Assembly (NCBI GenBank): GCA_036362985.1
Contig: JAYGXS010000001.1
Location: 76,998,599-77,062,598 of the forward strand
Direction: 5' to 3'
DNA from: Ligula intestinalis
Taxonomy: Eukaryota; Platyhelminthes; Cestoda; Diphyllobothriidea; Diphyllobothriidae
DNA: 64,000 nt
The position numbers were made by a program, and so were the translations under genes. Positions within the stretch are counted from its first letter, which is position 1; every line of letters begins with the position of its first letter. Below, piece after piece: positions 12,009 to 24,224 of this stretch. Under the pieces are notes generated by a model that was not told where the DNA came from, did no database searches, and saw nothing but the letters and a program-made list of their open reading frames with translations.

Positions 12009-13462
12009 GAAGTATATACTGCGTCTTTTCATGCAGGAGTGGAAATTTGTCAGCTAAAAGTACTAAGGGGTTACCACAATGAGCAAAGCTTAATCACGGC
12101 CTGCTCCACCATTCGTTTGAGTGAGCTAGTAGGTTGTCTGAATAGACCTGTACACATTTTACCAAATTACTGTCCCCAAGTCCAATAAGATGAAATCCTT
12201 AAAGTGTGACTTCATGATTTGGCAAAGACGTAATGGACGAAGTCAAGAGCGGTTCCCTTATTGCACGGATTTATGAGTAGAGATAACTGGGAAGGGTAGT
12301 AAAACCGTACAGAAATAAACCATTTGTTGGTCTTTTCCACCCTCAGGGCTATCACGTCGGTCGCCTGAGGAATTATTGTTTTAGCACTCTAAGGCAGGAT
12401 CCACCTTTAGGACTGGTAACCTATCCGGAGAGAGGGAGTTAGAGAACCAGACAAATAATTTACTAGCTTCTAGTACATATAATGAATATAAATGTTAATT
12501 TTGCGGAAATTCGAAGAAGTAATGCAGTTTTCGGTAAGACAGGGACCTTCGTGCGCAGTCACCCCCTCGAACTAAGAAAGGGGGATATACAAAAATTCGC
12601 GAGATGTTTTGTAGTTTAAAGATTGGATCACAGTTGTGAAGAACCCAATGTGCATGGAAGCGGCACACATAGAGCTGCGCTAAAACTAGCAAATTCATAG
12701 GACCAAAGGTTTGTAGAAAGTTTCATAACCAGGCAATAATGCACCAGTGCAAACGCGGGGTTGTAACGTACCGAAGCGCAGCTTGAAGAAAGAGAGGTGT
12801 ACAGCATTCGCGCTCTACTCCCCATCCAGGAATGCTTCGGATAATATTTTTGAGATTAAGCTGGCAACGTTGGTTGAAATTACCAAACCTGAATAAATGT
12901 ATGAAAACTGGCATGTGTTCCGAAAACTCTTCACTTGACAGGTGACGGTTGAGTGACCTATGAATCAAGAAAGTGCAATTTAAAAATTGCATCGTATCAA
13001 AATATTGTCCGAGCTGCTTAATATCATAGCTTCCTCGTTTCGTTATTTGGCTTTATTTTACTAATGCAATTTATATCACGGTATTCGACTAGTATTTTGA
13101 CAGCGCGACCAACTGCATGAAAATTGGATGTGGCGCAGGGAAGGCCGTTGTAAATCTTAGGCCCTTTCAGTCGCACAGACGCCAACACAATTAGGCGAAT
13201 GATCAGTCACTTCAAAGTCCACATTGAAGTCGTCAGGAATGTTTGGCCTCCGCAAAAAGGTAGGACTGGTTCGGTTTCTGCTACGTGGGAAGCATCGGCT
13301 TCGGCTACTGGTTGCCAGCGTCCAGGTGATGAATGTCTGTAGCTCAGAAGCATTATGCGAAGATGGTGCAACCTTTGTGGCTATCCTTCTTCCACAAAGC
13401 CTCCCCTAAGCCTGCGTAAATTTGGGAGCTTGGCTCCTGTTAGCCCCCCGGCCAACGAAATG

Positions 13463-13485
13463 TACACACACACACACGCGCGCGC
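13463..13485 (+). repeat. (AC)n/(CG)n dinucleotide microsatellite
   Basis: Alternating purine-pyrimidine run, ACACAC then GCGCGC, inside a GC-rich intronic block (about 13.4-13.9 kb). Such runs can adopt Z-DNA; nothing else can be said. Confidence 0.8.
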
Positions 13486-15989
13486 AAGTATATAGAAGTC
13501 CCCCGTTAGAAAGGGAGATGCCTGATGCGTCATCACTCCGTGGGAGGTCATGCCTGCCACTAGAGCGCTGTGGAACGTTAGTCACGATGCTCGCCCTCCC
13601 CATTCCTCTGCCAGCCTCCGCCCTGCAAAAGGGAGCCCGTGATGGGGTACGCCGCGGCCTGACACCCATCGTTGGCGAGATTGGGTGCGAGAAAGGCGCA
13701 TACCTACACGCCGAGGCTAAAATCAGTCAGAGCGGACTAACTATTGTATTATAGTATGCACGGTCTTAGGCCCTTCGGATTGCCTTGCCTAATCTTCAGT
13801 GCAACTCGAGGCGGCAGCAACTGTCTTGATCTCTCCAAACCCAATCCACCTCCCCCCATGTCTACCTGGGTGGTCCTTATCCTCAGCGTGTTAGGGCGGG
13901 AACACATTTCATCTGTCGCGACTGCAGTTGTCTGTTGTTTCGACTCGACAGTGTTCTGCAGGTCTGCGTATAGACCACCGGTAGTCTGGCGCCCTGATCT
14001 GCAACCACTTCCGTCTAGGTCTACTTTTTTGTGGCAGAAGCAGAAATAATCACCACCCAGCTATAGCGATCGTGTCACGAATAATCAATGAGTACATTGT
14101 TTACCGTCGCCAAGCTCCTCTACTCTGGCGCGGGCTGTTCTCATAAGATACTCACATATAAAATCTACTCATCCTTATCACTCTCTAATTCGGAGTCTGG
14201 TGGCATATACAAGTGCTCACGATTATCGCAGTGCGCATGAAGAAATGTATTAAAAAACTGGGGGGGGGGGGAATTAACAGATTTGGAACGGCCATAGATG
14301 TTTCCCTGGGATGCTCTGCAAGCAGAATTGAAATTTTCAGAAAAAAACTAGACTAAATGTTTTTGGATTTCACTTCCCATCCGTCCGCGATAGCGTTGTA
14401 ACGTACGCATATGTGATAGGCGTACAACCACCATAAAGATAACTTATGAATTAGGTGTTAATGAAAGGCGGAATAGACGTTCACCGATCTAGTTAGAGCT
14501 TAAAATATGTCCCTTCAATTGTGCTTTGGGCACCCAATCTAGAGCACTTACTTGTAGTCACCTAGTTCCATGGTACGACAGTAAGGGCCAAGCACACGTT
14601 TATTAATTGATATTTCCAATGTTAACTGGGGAGACAGCTGGCCCGTTGCCTAATAGAGATTTGAGGGATTTACGCCCCATTACAAATGGCTCCGAGTCAT
14701 TGAAACTTAGGATCAAGCTATGATTGCCTGAAGATGGTTACTGAGTGAGAAATGGCCAATCTTATTTCCCATGCCTTTGTTGTTTGTCCTTCGGTGGGTG
14801 TTTGTAAGAGATAACCGACAGGCCTATGCGTGATGTCAGTCAAACCTTGAAAGTGACATTTTATTTGGAATCCTCTCAAATTAAAAGCCATGTTAGCAAA
14901 GCAAGAATTAGAGGGTGGCAACCATAATAGAATTAAGTCCGTAGGACAAAAGCAAAAACTTGATATGTAGGCCCAGTTTTGAAGGTTTAGGACTTACGAA
15001 AGACACTTTTTTCTCATTTATTGCACCATCCTTAGATTCTGCAGGCTTTTGCGAAGCATACTGTAGTTGCTCCGCATCTATCGATTTCTGTCTTATTAGG
15101 CTATTTAAGAATAAATAAAAATCACGTAAGTGCATTCTGACGATGGTAAACAGGTAACTGATTTAAATTTTCATGAACTCTATCCCTAGTAACGAACTCA
15201 CCAGGAACTGCCCTAACAAAGATTATCAACACCATTTGCCTAAAGTTAATTTATATCCAAACACTGTTAAGCTGTTTTCTTTAAAACACTTATTCAGACA
15301 TGATTAATTTTGCAGATTGGAGTACAAAGGCAGAATATTCCATCGTGTACCATTAATAGTTGCTATGCGAATACCTGCCGGGACTCTCCGGTGGAGCTAA
15401 AAGGCACAGTGACGCGTGCATGTTTCGTTACCTGATGGGTACAAATCGAATATATCATATTATATTTTAGATTTAATAGGCAAGGTATTTTCCTGCCAGT
15501 CCTACCCATTAATATATGAGGGTGAGTTAGTCCCATTCTGCTTATTTCTATGTCGGCTCTTCAGTCAAAGAGGTACCGCGAATCGCGCGCACGAATGAAT
15601 AGGGGAAAAACTGGGTGTAAAATGACATCGGGTCATCAACAGATGTCGTGTCCGACTGTTTTGTAATTCAATTATTCGAGATGGCGACTGCGTTGCCCCA
15701 TTTGCATGTCGGGCGTCTTGACTAGTATTCTCATATCCCAGTCTAGCTGGGAACGATAACCACTAACTGTGGGCTTCGGAGTCGGCAATGTCTTTGTTTT
15801 CGATTCTTCCTCGTCGGAATGTTTCTTGACATCCTTTGGGAACCGCTGTTCCCGCTTTCTGCTAGTCTTTCGCTTGTAGCATATACCCAATCGTGGATTT
15901 GAATTCGCCCGTCTTCTCCGCTGAACGGACTGCTGGTTTTACCTGAATCGTCTTACCTGACAGTCCTGGACTGTTGAGCTCAGCGATTT

Positions 15990-16052
15990 CTCCCCCCCCC
16001 CCCCCCTTACCCCCAAACCCCCCCCCGTTAAACCCCCCCCCCCTCCCCCGGT
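15990..16052 (-). repeat. C-rich tract (G-runs on minus strand)
   Basis: At least four long C-runs separated by short TTA, AAA and GTTAAA spacers, in about 60 bases. On the minus strand this gives repeated G-runs that could form a G-quadruplex. It lies about 200 bases before the assembly gap, which may itself reflect sequencing difficulty in this area. Confidence 0.8.
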
Positions 16053-16248
16053 TTCTGTCAGGCTCAAAACTTGCCCAGCCCCCTCGCTCACTCCTACGGC
16101 TGACCAGTTAACGTGACCCGAAGGTACGAGTCGCCTACACTAGACAAGTGGACTGAAAGGAGATAGATTCTAGTCATAATTAGGGACCAGATAGGGAAAG
16201 AGGGGAGGGGAAGGGGTCCGACAATTAGTTCTTGTAGCCTCGCGTTTT

Positions 16249-16258
16249 NNNNNNNNNN
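16249..16258. other. Assembly gap (10 Ns) inside an imperfect inverted repeat
   Basis: Ten N bases. The left flank (about 16225-16248: TAGTTCTTGT then GCCTCGCGTTTT) recurs inverted on the right (about 16294-16334), with about 14 extra bases in the right arm. The true gap size is unknown. Confidence 0.9.
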
Positions 16259-16985
16259 AGACGATGACACCTTGCGTCCTCACGCCTCCCAACAAAACGC
16301 GAGGCAGGGACGACGGAGCGACAAGAACTAAGTGGACTGAAATTGCGTTCCTCTGTCTGAAATGCAGCATATACTCTCCACCCAACCCAATTAAGTGGGA
16401 TGGAAGGCCCTAATTACCTAAGTAGCCTTAAGTTATGTTCAATTCTTCCATAATTGTCCCAAGTGGGTGGCTGACCCAAGTAGCTGGAGCCTCTAGAGTT
16501 CGAACTGTCTTACTCGCCATTAACGCCTTATATACAATCCGTGCTGTCCACTTTAACAATGAGAGCTGAGGGAACATTAAAAGAGGAGTACCTATGAAAT
16601 CTGCGATAAGATCAGGAGTAGGCAGTTGTTGATCTTCAGGCAAAGCGGTGGGGGTGCATATAAGCAATTCGGATCTCTATATGCTATGAAAACGTAAAAG
16701 CTACCCATAGTAGCACTCAGAAGAAAAAGTCGCCCACTCAGAACTAAAAGAACTAATCATCAAGTTAAATAATGGACAAGTACCAGAGATTTTAGGTGGG
16801 CGCGGTCCTCGTCTCATTTCAGAAGCATATTGTTTTCATAAATTCGTCATGCTGTCTCATTTAAATACCAGATGTGTGTCTCCATGCAATGCATGCAGGT
16901 CACGGTCTACGCATTTGCTACTTCTTTTTTAAACCTTTGAATAAACATACTGGGCTTTTAGTTGTGCTTGGCGCTGTACGCGATA

Positions 16986-17399
16986 CAGTAGTCGCCGGCT
17001 ATTAGGCCTACCTCGGGCCCAGACCAAATTGAGGCTTAATAAGCGGCGGGCGCAATAACCGGAGAGTCCTATTTCTTGATTAGCAAACGCAGGATAGGTA
17101 CTATACATTATATACGTACTGTAATATGTGTAGAGCTTGGTTATGTACAAGAAAAGAATGCTGTTTGTCTGTATTTTACGTAATAACAAGAACAAAAAAA
17201 ATTATTTGCGACACGTAACCAGTTGCGCACGCACAGAGACAAGAATCCTACTCTATTCTGTTGGCAAACTGGGCTTTGTAGCCGGCGACTGGGCTTATAA
17301 ACCGGCGGATTTTGCTATGTAAAATTCCGTCCCAAGCTGATTTGGGCTTAATACGCGGCTCGGCCTATTAACCGTGGGCTTAATAACCGGCTACTACTG
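16986..17399. mobile_element. MITE, 414 bp, TA target duplication (Tc1/mariner or pogo-type)
   Basis: The terminal inverted repeats match at about 20 of 23 bases: the left end begins CAGTAGTCGCCGGCTATTAG and the right end, read inverted, begins CAGTAGTAGCCGGTTATTAA. Both sides are flanked by the dinucleotide TA (16984-16985 and 17400-17401). Subterminal copies of a GGGCTTAATAACCGGC-like motif repeat three times on the right and once on the left. No transposase is encoded, so it would have been mobilised in trans. The superfamily call rests on the TA duplication and the CAG end. Confidence 0.75.
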
Positions 17400-17899
17400 T
17401 ACTATGTTTTCAACGTGTTTGATCGGCTTCTACCATTGGGCTGAATGGGAACCATTGGCAAAACAAAAAACCACTGTGGTACTGTCGCTTTCAGTCTGGC
17501 TCGTACAATTGCACATAGCATATTTACTTTTTTTCTCTTTGAACGCAATGGGCAGTAGACAATAACAGTCGTAATACAGATCAGCAAATGCGTTTTGCCT
17601 TTATTATTCAAAACTTTTTAAACCTGTGCCACTAGGTGTTAGCAGACATAATCATGCAACTCTTCCCTGCAAGGCCCTGCTAGTAGGGTTTTCATTTTGC
17701 TCAAAAGATTTAACGGAAATGTACTGCTCACGTCACTGCAGCGGTCAACGGAATTCACCCTTTGAGGCCACAAGGCTGGTATTCAGTAGTGCGTCAAACG
17801 AAGGGCCATTAGCATGCCGGAGACGGGTAGTGGCCAGAGGGTAGCAAATCCCATTTGATCGTTATGTGTACTGCAGTGCTACTACAACTGCTGTGGTTA

Positions 17900-18860
17900 A
17901 TTTTGTGGTGGGGAAAGGGCAGGGCCGGATTAGTAAGGGGGAGGACTGTGGTGGTGGCGGCGGCTAGGCGTGATCGCAGCGTTTAAAAAACGACTCTTGT
18001 GGTCGTTGGCCAAGTTGCGCACTCCGCCAACAGGCCGTATAGCATTTGCACACTCGCACGAGCCAGTGCACACGCCTGCACAGTCGGGAGAGATGAATCT
18101 AGTTGGGCACAAACAACTGTTCCCAGCACACGTACGCGCGCGCGCCCTCCAAACGATGTCCACCATGGTGCTAGTTGCTGCGCCAGTGCTTTTAAAGCCG
18201 ACCTTTGTATGTATTATAGTTCTGGTCCAAGGCGCAGGCACCCACGAAGAAACGGGCCGTTTAGGCCTTCGAATAGGCGGGTGTACATGCGCATCCGGAG
18301 GCGGACAGTGGGCGCAGGCAAGGCGACGCGGAGACATGTCGATGGCGCGTAGACAACAGTTGTGGACGTATACACGCGCACGCCCACGTGTGCCCGAGGT
18401 CGGACCACCCACGACGAATAAATCTTGTTTATGTCTAGGTTTGCCCTCTCATCCCACGGGCCCACAGCCCACCGATCTGAAAAATCAAAAAGCAGCAGCA
18501 GCAGCAGTGACAACAACCGAGTCCCCTCTCCTCCAGCCTACGTCCTTCCCTGGTGGTCCCGAATTTTGGGCGTTGTCATTTACCCTTTCCTCCCGCCAGC
18601 CTTATGCATTATTTACGCTCTCTTGATGATGACAGCACTGCCGGTTGCGTGGCCTCTGGGAGTGTCGTCTGGGGACGTAGACGCGTCCGCCCCCAGCGCA
18701 ATCACTCCCAACCCTTCCCTGCCACCTTGTCTGCCCATGGGTGCCCCAAGCAGCCCAGGGGAGACATTTCTTTGTGTGCAATCTCAGTGGCCACAGTGAA
18801 GCCTGATGGCCCTCCTCCCTACCGCGTGTGCGGCTGCGGTGACGAAGAACGCTAACCCAC
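17900..18860. other. GC-rich block in hedgehog intron with long overlapping ORFs, unassigned
   Basis: This block is clearly richer in G, C and CpG than its surroundings. It carries open frames on both strands: + 17970-18626 (218 codons), + 17999-18352, - 17930-18412 and others. The residues (Arg, Ala, Pro, Thr rich) look like translated GC-rich DNA, no domain is recognised, and frames overlap on both strands. Low stop frequency in GC-rich DNA explains the length. A CpG-rich regulatory element or an alternative exon cannot be excluded. A short (AGC)n run lies at about 18495-18510. Confidence 0.35.
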
Positions 18861-21592
18861 GAGGACGAGTCGGAGATCACCCACTGGTAATAAAGCTAGC
18901 CCTCCCTCCCTCCTATGATTAATCGAGGCTATTTGAGGTCAGGCGTCTGATAAATATGGCATCCTCAACTCAAACTTGAATTGGGTGGTCTCTGGGACGT
19001 GTGATTAAGTGATTCTAGTATCAAACTTTCAGTTTTGCCTTTCCCCGCCCGTTAGTATTTCCAGGTAGCTAGTAAAAGGTGGGAGAGAGATAGGCTTTAT
19101 TTTGAAAATATAATTCCAAAATTTTTAGCAAAAACATCCTCCATTCAAAATAAATAGAATAAGGCGCACAAACTCACAACACCGGGAAACAAAAAGTAGT
19201 CCATAGTCGCCAATGACTGTACTTTTCGACATCGTGGGTATTACTGACTCATCTGGTAGTAGGAAAAAGTGTAGTTCTGAACAGGATATATTCCTTCCAA
19301 CAAATATTTTTTGATTTGGATAGTTTATCCGTAAGGGGTAGCTAAGTCCACTCCTGAAAGAACGTCCTGGTCCGCACGAACAAAAACAAGGCACCTCTTT
19401 TGAAGAGGTAGCTGAACTTTTCATGCAGATGGTTGAAGTTAAGACTAAAATTGCATGCGGAACTTTTGGCGTTTTTCCGCTAACGCATTGATGCTACACA
19501 TTTATCTTAACAAAATGCTATTTTTTCTTTCCTTACCTTAGTCGATTTCTCAATACGCGGAGAATGTAGAATGTATTCATAACCTGTTTTTTTTAGAAGT
19601 GAGAACAGGCTTCCCCGTTTTAAATCCTGTCTGAAAAACAAACCTACCCATTCCTTCACAGGCCAGCGAACACCCAAATTGTTGTGCAAAAATAGTGAAT
19701 GTAATGAGAGACCGAACACATTCCAAAGATTTCGAAGTCAGTAATCTAATTTTCTCCGGAAAATTGGTGGCTCAAAAGTTCCGGAGGTGGAGTAATCTCT
19801 AGTCTTTGTTGGTAGTTACACTTGCCGTTTTATCGTAAGGTAAAGATTCTCAGTAACTAGCACTTGAAACCACTTGTGTGTCTGTAAGCTTTCGTTAAAG
19901 ATACACTCGGGTTGCATTTCGAAATCCCCCGAGGCAAAAGGCGGCAAGGCAGTGAACTAGGTTTGAAGAAAACAACTTCAAAGAGACTTTACTAGTCATC
20001 GGGGGACTTCGATCTCATTAGTGATTCCTCCTTTATGTTCAAATTTCATTTGCTTCTCTGGACTATACAATCTTCTGTAGCGGCTTTGTCACAGTAAGTG
20101 CTGCCAATTCCTAACATTCTGCAAACAAGTCCACTTCAGACAGCTTCAAGTATGCCTTCATACTTATCAAATCCGTTCATAGAAATCGTTGAATTCATCG
20201 CACTCCTCAATTGGGGAAAACAGACAGGGTTACTTGTTTACAACCACGTTCGATAGATGTTGACTAGGCATGGCGAACTTGTAGAGCAAGATAAGCTTTT
20301 TCAAACTTCCAACAAACGTTTCCTAATACAAGCGAAGAGCGATCGAGTCGTCTTCTTCTCAAACATTTCCTAATTAAATTCATTGGAAAACTGTTAACCT
20401 TTTGCCTTCAAAGGATCTATCGTTAGTCTTAGTGTGATAAATTATGGAGTATACCTGTGTGGTTAACATTAAGCATTATTTGACTTAAAAAAACTGGTGC
20501 ATCTTATTTGTGCTATTATTTCTCTCGGAGACACTCAACTCAACTGACACTTTCGGGCATTAAGCTGGTTGTTCAAGTGGCTGTGACTTGTCGATTCCTT
20601 CTATCTCACAGAGGCAAAATTTAAAAAAAAAGTAATCATAAAAAGAATTTGTTAAAACAAGCTCCCCGGTGGTAAGTATTTTACAATACTGCCACTTAAG
20701 CCAACAAAATCTAATTTAAAAAATGAATACAGCATTAACGGCATTTTTTGATCTAATGAACGAGACTACGTGAAGGCGGTGAAAGGCAAATTAGCCAATT
20801 TTGCCACCTTTTTTACCATTCTAGACAAATTTTGAATAAGCAGCTTTTGTCTGTCTTGTTCTAAAAGCATTCCTCTACATTGATTTCGCAAAGTCATTCT
20901 TTTGTGATGAACTTTCGTTAATAAATTCCAGATGTAAATATCTATGGGTAGTTTGCATTTGCAAACTCTTACTTGCTGTGATTTCTGAAGATGAGTTCGA
21001 GTTGGAATCTGAAGAGCCATGTTACTAAGGGTTATTCCCCCAGCGAACGCGTCTGCTTGTTTTCTTTTGCAGTCATTTTGCTTTCCAACTGCCCCTTTCC
21101 TGCACACAGATGCAGGATGGCGGGAGAAGAAAATGGTATAGCTTTCAAAGAATATTGTTGCGGATATGAGCTCACTTACACTTGAAATATGTCCGCTTCT
21201 TTTGCTTAGCTCTGTTCAGCATCCATGGATATAATACTTTCAACGCTATATGCTATTAGTCTATGCAGGCATTTTTGACTGCAAGCATGGAACTCCCACC
21301 AGTCTAGTAAAAAATCTGGTAACGCTGGCACGTTCTCAAAGCTGCCAAACATCTGCAAAGTATTCGGAGGTGGGCTCGCCGGCCGAAATACATAGCAATT
21401 CACAGTCGTGACAAGCTGTACTTCCGTTTAAACTTGGGGACTGCGCTCTTCCGCGTGAGCCACTAACCCGATATAAGAGTCTGCTCTGTCGCCATGCGCA
21501 AGCTACTGGTTCGCATGGAATATTTAGTCTGTACTGCAATCTTGACTTATAGTTTTTACAGGGTACTTTTCGGCAGAGAAGACACAGAGACC

Positions 21593-21614
21593 GACGCACG
21601 CACGCACGCACGCA
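21593..21614 (+). repeat. (ACGC)n microsatellite
   Basis: About five tandem ACGC units before CATGATGG. It sits in a GC-rich intronic block (21.6-22.3 kb) that also contains short poly-C runs near 21688 and 22171. Confidence 0.85.
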
Positions 21615-22959
21615 TGATGGCTCTGATGAGCAGCGAAGCTCCGATGGCGGCATCGCTTTGACAGGCCTCAGAGATTTTGCGGTCCGCCCCCCCCCCCACG
21701 CCCAGCGTCGCTATATGTACCTGCACACACGATCGTGTTACTGGCCCACCGCACATTGGGCATTTGTCCCCGCTCCCAGCCCCAACCAGCTTACGCGGCG
21801 GCTCTTGCGCGTGTCTGTTTGCGTGTGTAATGGGGCCTTGGGTCTACAACCCAGTGGATGAATTCTATGCTTGAACAAACATACACATTCGCGTGCACAC
21901 ATGCGCGCTCAGGCGGGCAAAACAGTGGCGGTAGCATCAGAATGGTCCGACGGCGGAAGGTGGTGGGGGCGGGAGGGGGCAGACGTAGGACACCACAGCC
22001 TGGGGTGGCGAGGCTGAAAGTCATGATTCGAATGGGAGTGGCTCGATTACCTCCTTTTTGCCAGGGCCGCTGCCCCTACTGTGTGATGCAGTTTTTCGAC
22101 TTTGGACGAGAAAACATGCTCCATTCGCGAATGCGCACACACACATGCAGCCGACTGTTGCCCGCTCGCCGCCCCCCCCCCCGACCCCCGACTCTCCCTA
22201 GCTGTCCGCGATCCGGTTAACACTTAGACTTTTGCGGGGGTCGGGAGGGCGCTTGCATTGCGTGTTTAGCACGGCCTCGGGTAGGAAAATGTACGTACAC
22301 AAAAGATCGCTACGCCGCAGAGAGTTATCTACGTTAATAGCAGGAGTTAAGTTGCTAGCCGCCTGTCCTACATCGTAGGCGCCCTCTGCCCCAACTGCGC
22401 TTTGATATAGGCGGTAGTTCTCTGTACCGTAGGCGGGGGGGGGGCAATCTGATGTAGCCGAACTTTATTTGTGTTAGCAGTAAACGGAAGAATCTCGAAT
22501 GTGGTCAGAAGACGGAAGCTTAAGTTGAAGGGTAACAACTGTGCAATGTGATTCCGGATCCGCAATTACTTCTTCAAGTTTCCGGTAAAAGTTAGAAAAA
22601 TAAAGCAAAAGACGGAAAGCTTGCGCTTATAACCAATTCCAACAAGTTAAAAAAACTAAAAGCAAACTAAAGGAAATGCAAACAACCGCCGGAAATTCCC
22701 CTACTAGTTTAAATGAGCGGGGAAATACCGATCCAGATAGGAAGAACTGATAGCATTTGCTTGATTACAACTTGTAGCATAGTCCAAATTTAACAATACT
22801 TGACGTTTTGTTCCAGGAGGAAAAAATCCCCACGCAAAATTTTGCGTACATGCATCAATCAGCCTACATATACGCTGAACGGTAGGGCGCTCATCGATCT
22901 GGTTAGGGAGCATGCTGGTACTGTTCTGCCGTGGAATGCAAACTAGAGCCCTCGTAGGC

Positions 22960-23078
22960 AGGCGTAGGGCGACTTGCAATATATGGTATCACATTCTATG
23001 ACCAAAGGGTCGTGAGTTCGACATTCGGGTGACTAGCTGATGACGGCTAATAAGTCAGAAAATCTCCATTCCGCTATT
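22960..23078 (+). mobile_element. tRNA-derived SINE with nearly intact hammerhead core
   Basis: The B-box-like segment GTGAGTTCGACAT is followed by GACTAG, an intact CTGATGA, the stem II hairpin CGGCTAATAAGTCA, an intact GAAA, and a short stem III. The core boxes are preserved, but the closing arm of stem I has drifted (CGCTATTC), so folding may be weak. Tail-to-tail with the next copy. Confidence 0.65.
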
Positions 23079-23145
23079 CTTTGTCCTTTTGCGTTCCACT
23101 CCCTCTACATATACATGCAAAAAGACATTACCGACACAGATAACA

Positions 23146-23287
23146 GGAACTGGAATGGTAATTTCTGGCGTATTAGCCGTCATCAGCCAGTCATAACAAA
23201 CCCCAGTGGCAGTCGCTACCAAAGCTCAAATCCACTACTTTGCTAGTTAGAAGACCAACGCTCTACTCACTGCACCACGGCCTCGTT
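23146..23287 (-). mobile_element. tRNA-derived SINE with intact hammerhead-like tail (best copy)
   Basis: Minus strand: a tRNA-like head with GTGGTGCAGTGAGTAGAGC (A box) and GTGGATTTGAGC (B box), a short linker, then the tail. The tail has GACTGG paired with CCAGTT (stem I), CTGATGA, a stem II hairpin built on GGC and GCC, GAAA, and a very short stem III ending in ATT, the predicted cleavage triplet. About 140 bp in all. The layout is that of the hammerhead-bearing SINE-like repeats known from schistosomes (Sm-alpha family), but the sequence differs. Internal RNA polymerase III boxes would drive transcription. Confidence 0.75.
23148..23192 (-). ncRNA. Candidate hammerhead ribozyme in SINE tail
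   Basis: The conserved hammerhead boxes occur in order with fitting spacing: CTGATGA, a stem-loop, GAAA, a short loop, and a T as the cleavage-site base. Stem I is six pairs including one G-T wobble. Stem II has three pairs plus a C-A mismatch next to the core; other family members have T-A there. Activity is inferred only. Confidence 0.55.
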
Positions 23288-23457
23288 GCCTTGCAGGTTG
23301 CGATCAGGAATATACACAACGGCGGATGGAAGCTTACCGAAGGGTGTGGAACTTACTTGTTCCGTACTGCCTTGGAACTCGCTCTCGACCCACAGTCAGC
23401 AACAGCTCAAAGGCCAGCATATATTATAGGCACAAATAAATTAACTCCCAGAACAAG

Positions 23458-23530
23458 GGAGACTGGAATGGGCATTTCTAGCTCATTAGCCGCAAGCAGC
23501 CAACCATACCTGATCGTTGAGCACCCATCC
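23458..23530 (-). mobile_element. SINE tail copy, core mutated
   Basis: Minus strand: GGTTGG, CTGCTTG (for CTGATGA), CGGCTAATGAGCTA, intact GAAA, TGCCCATT, then CCAGTC. The first core box is destroyed, the rest is preserved. No clear tRNA head; probably truncated. Confidence 0.6.
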
Positions 23531-24164
23531 AATTATGCGGTTTTTTACGATCACAAAAGATTGCATCCGTAAATTTATTAATGCTGTAATGTCTACAACA
23601 TGATCCACAGCTACTGACACAGTCCATGAGAACAATGTGAGCTTTTCCTCAAACTGTGGACAAAAACTTTTTTTCCTTAAAGAGGATGTCCACGGTGCGC
23701 AGTTTGTAAACTTTGAATTCAAGCGCAGCAGTCGGTAGGCTTCAAAATTATTCGGCAGTTTAGAAACCTTTTTCAAAACCGAAAGATACCCTTTCTTCAA
23801 GAATGAAATTAAAAGAAGGCGTTATATGTTAGCAAACGAGTACACGAATAAATTTTGCTGTACATATTTACTCTAAGCATATTCGAACTTATAAAGGCAG
23901 TCATAATCCATGATAAAAACGCCTACTACCTAAGTAGCCATTTTTACAATGCATACTTTTTGTTAACGGTCATAACCAATCTCGTCAAAATGTCAACATC
24001 ATATCGTGACTGAAATGGCTTGAGAAGAGGCTACACGATAACTATTCTCCCACCCTTACTCAATGCCGATTGGCAAATGAACATAAATCTCTCGCAAATG
24101 TCGGCATGTTGCACGAATTATGAGCCATACTGTTTATAAGCAGAAAGACATGATTGAAAAAGAC

Positions 24165-24207
24165 AATGGAGACTGAAATGGTCATTTCTGACATATTGAC
24201 CGTGGTT
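24165..24207 (-). mobile_element. SINE 3' end fragment
   Basis: Only the last part of the family tail remains on the minus strand: GGTCAATATGTCA, GAAA, TGACCATT, TCAGTCTCC. It abuts the start of R1 repeat copy 1. Confidence 0.55.
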
Positions 24208-24224
24208 GTTTATTTTGTTCCTTG

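Noticed and set aside
11892..12188. ORF with a poly-serine run
   Set aside because: The run is a (TCC)n/(ATC)n microsatellite; the flanking residues resemble nothing known.
18021..18130. Coding exon in GC-rich block
   Set aside because: Open in several frames at once; no preference for one frame could be seen.
17970..18626. 218-codon ORF as a protein gene
   Set aside because: GC-rich DNA with several long frames on both strands over the same bases, no domain, no splice or codon evidence. Kept only as an unassigned block.
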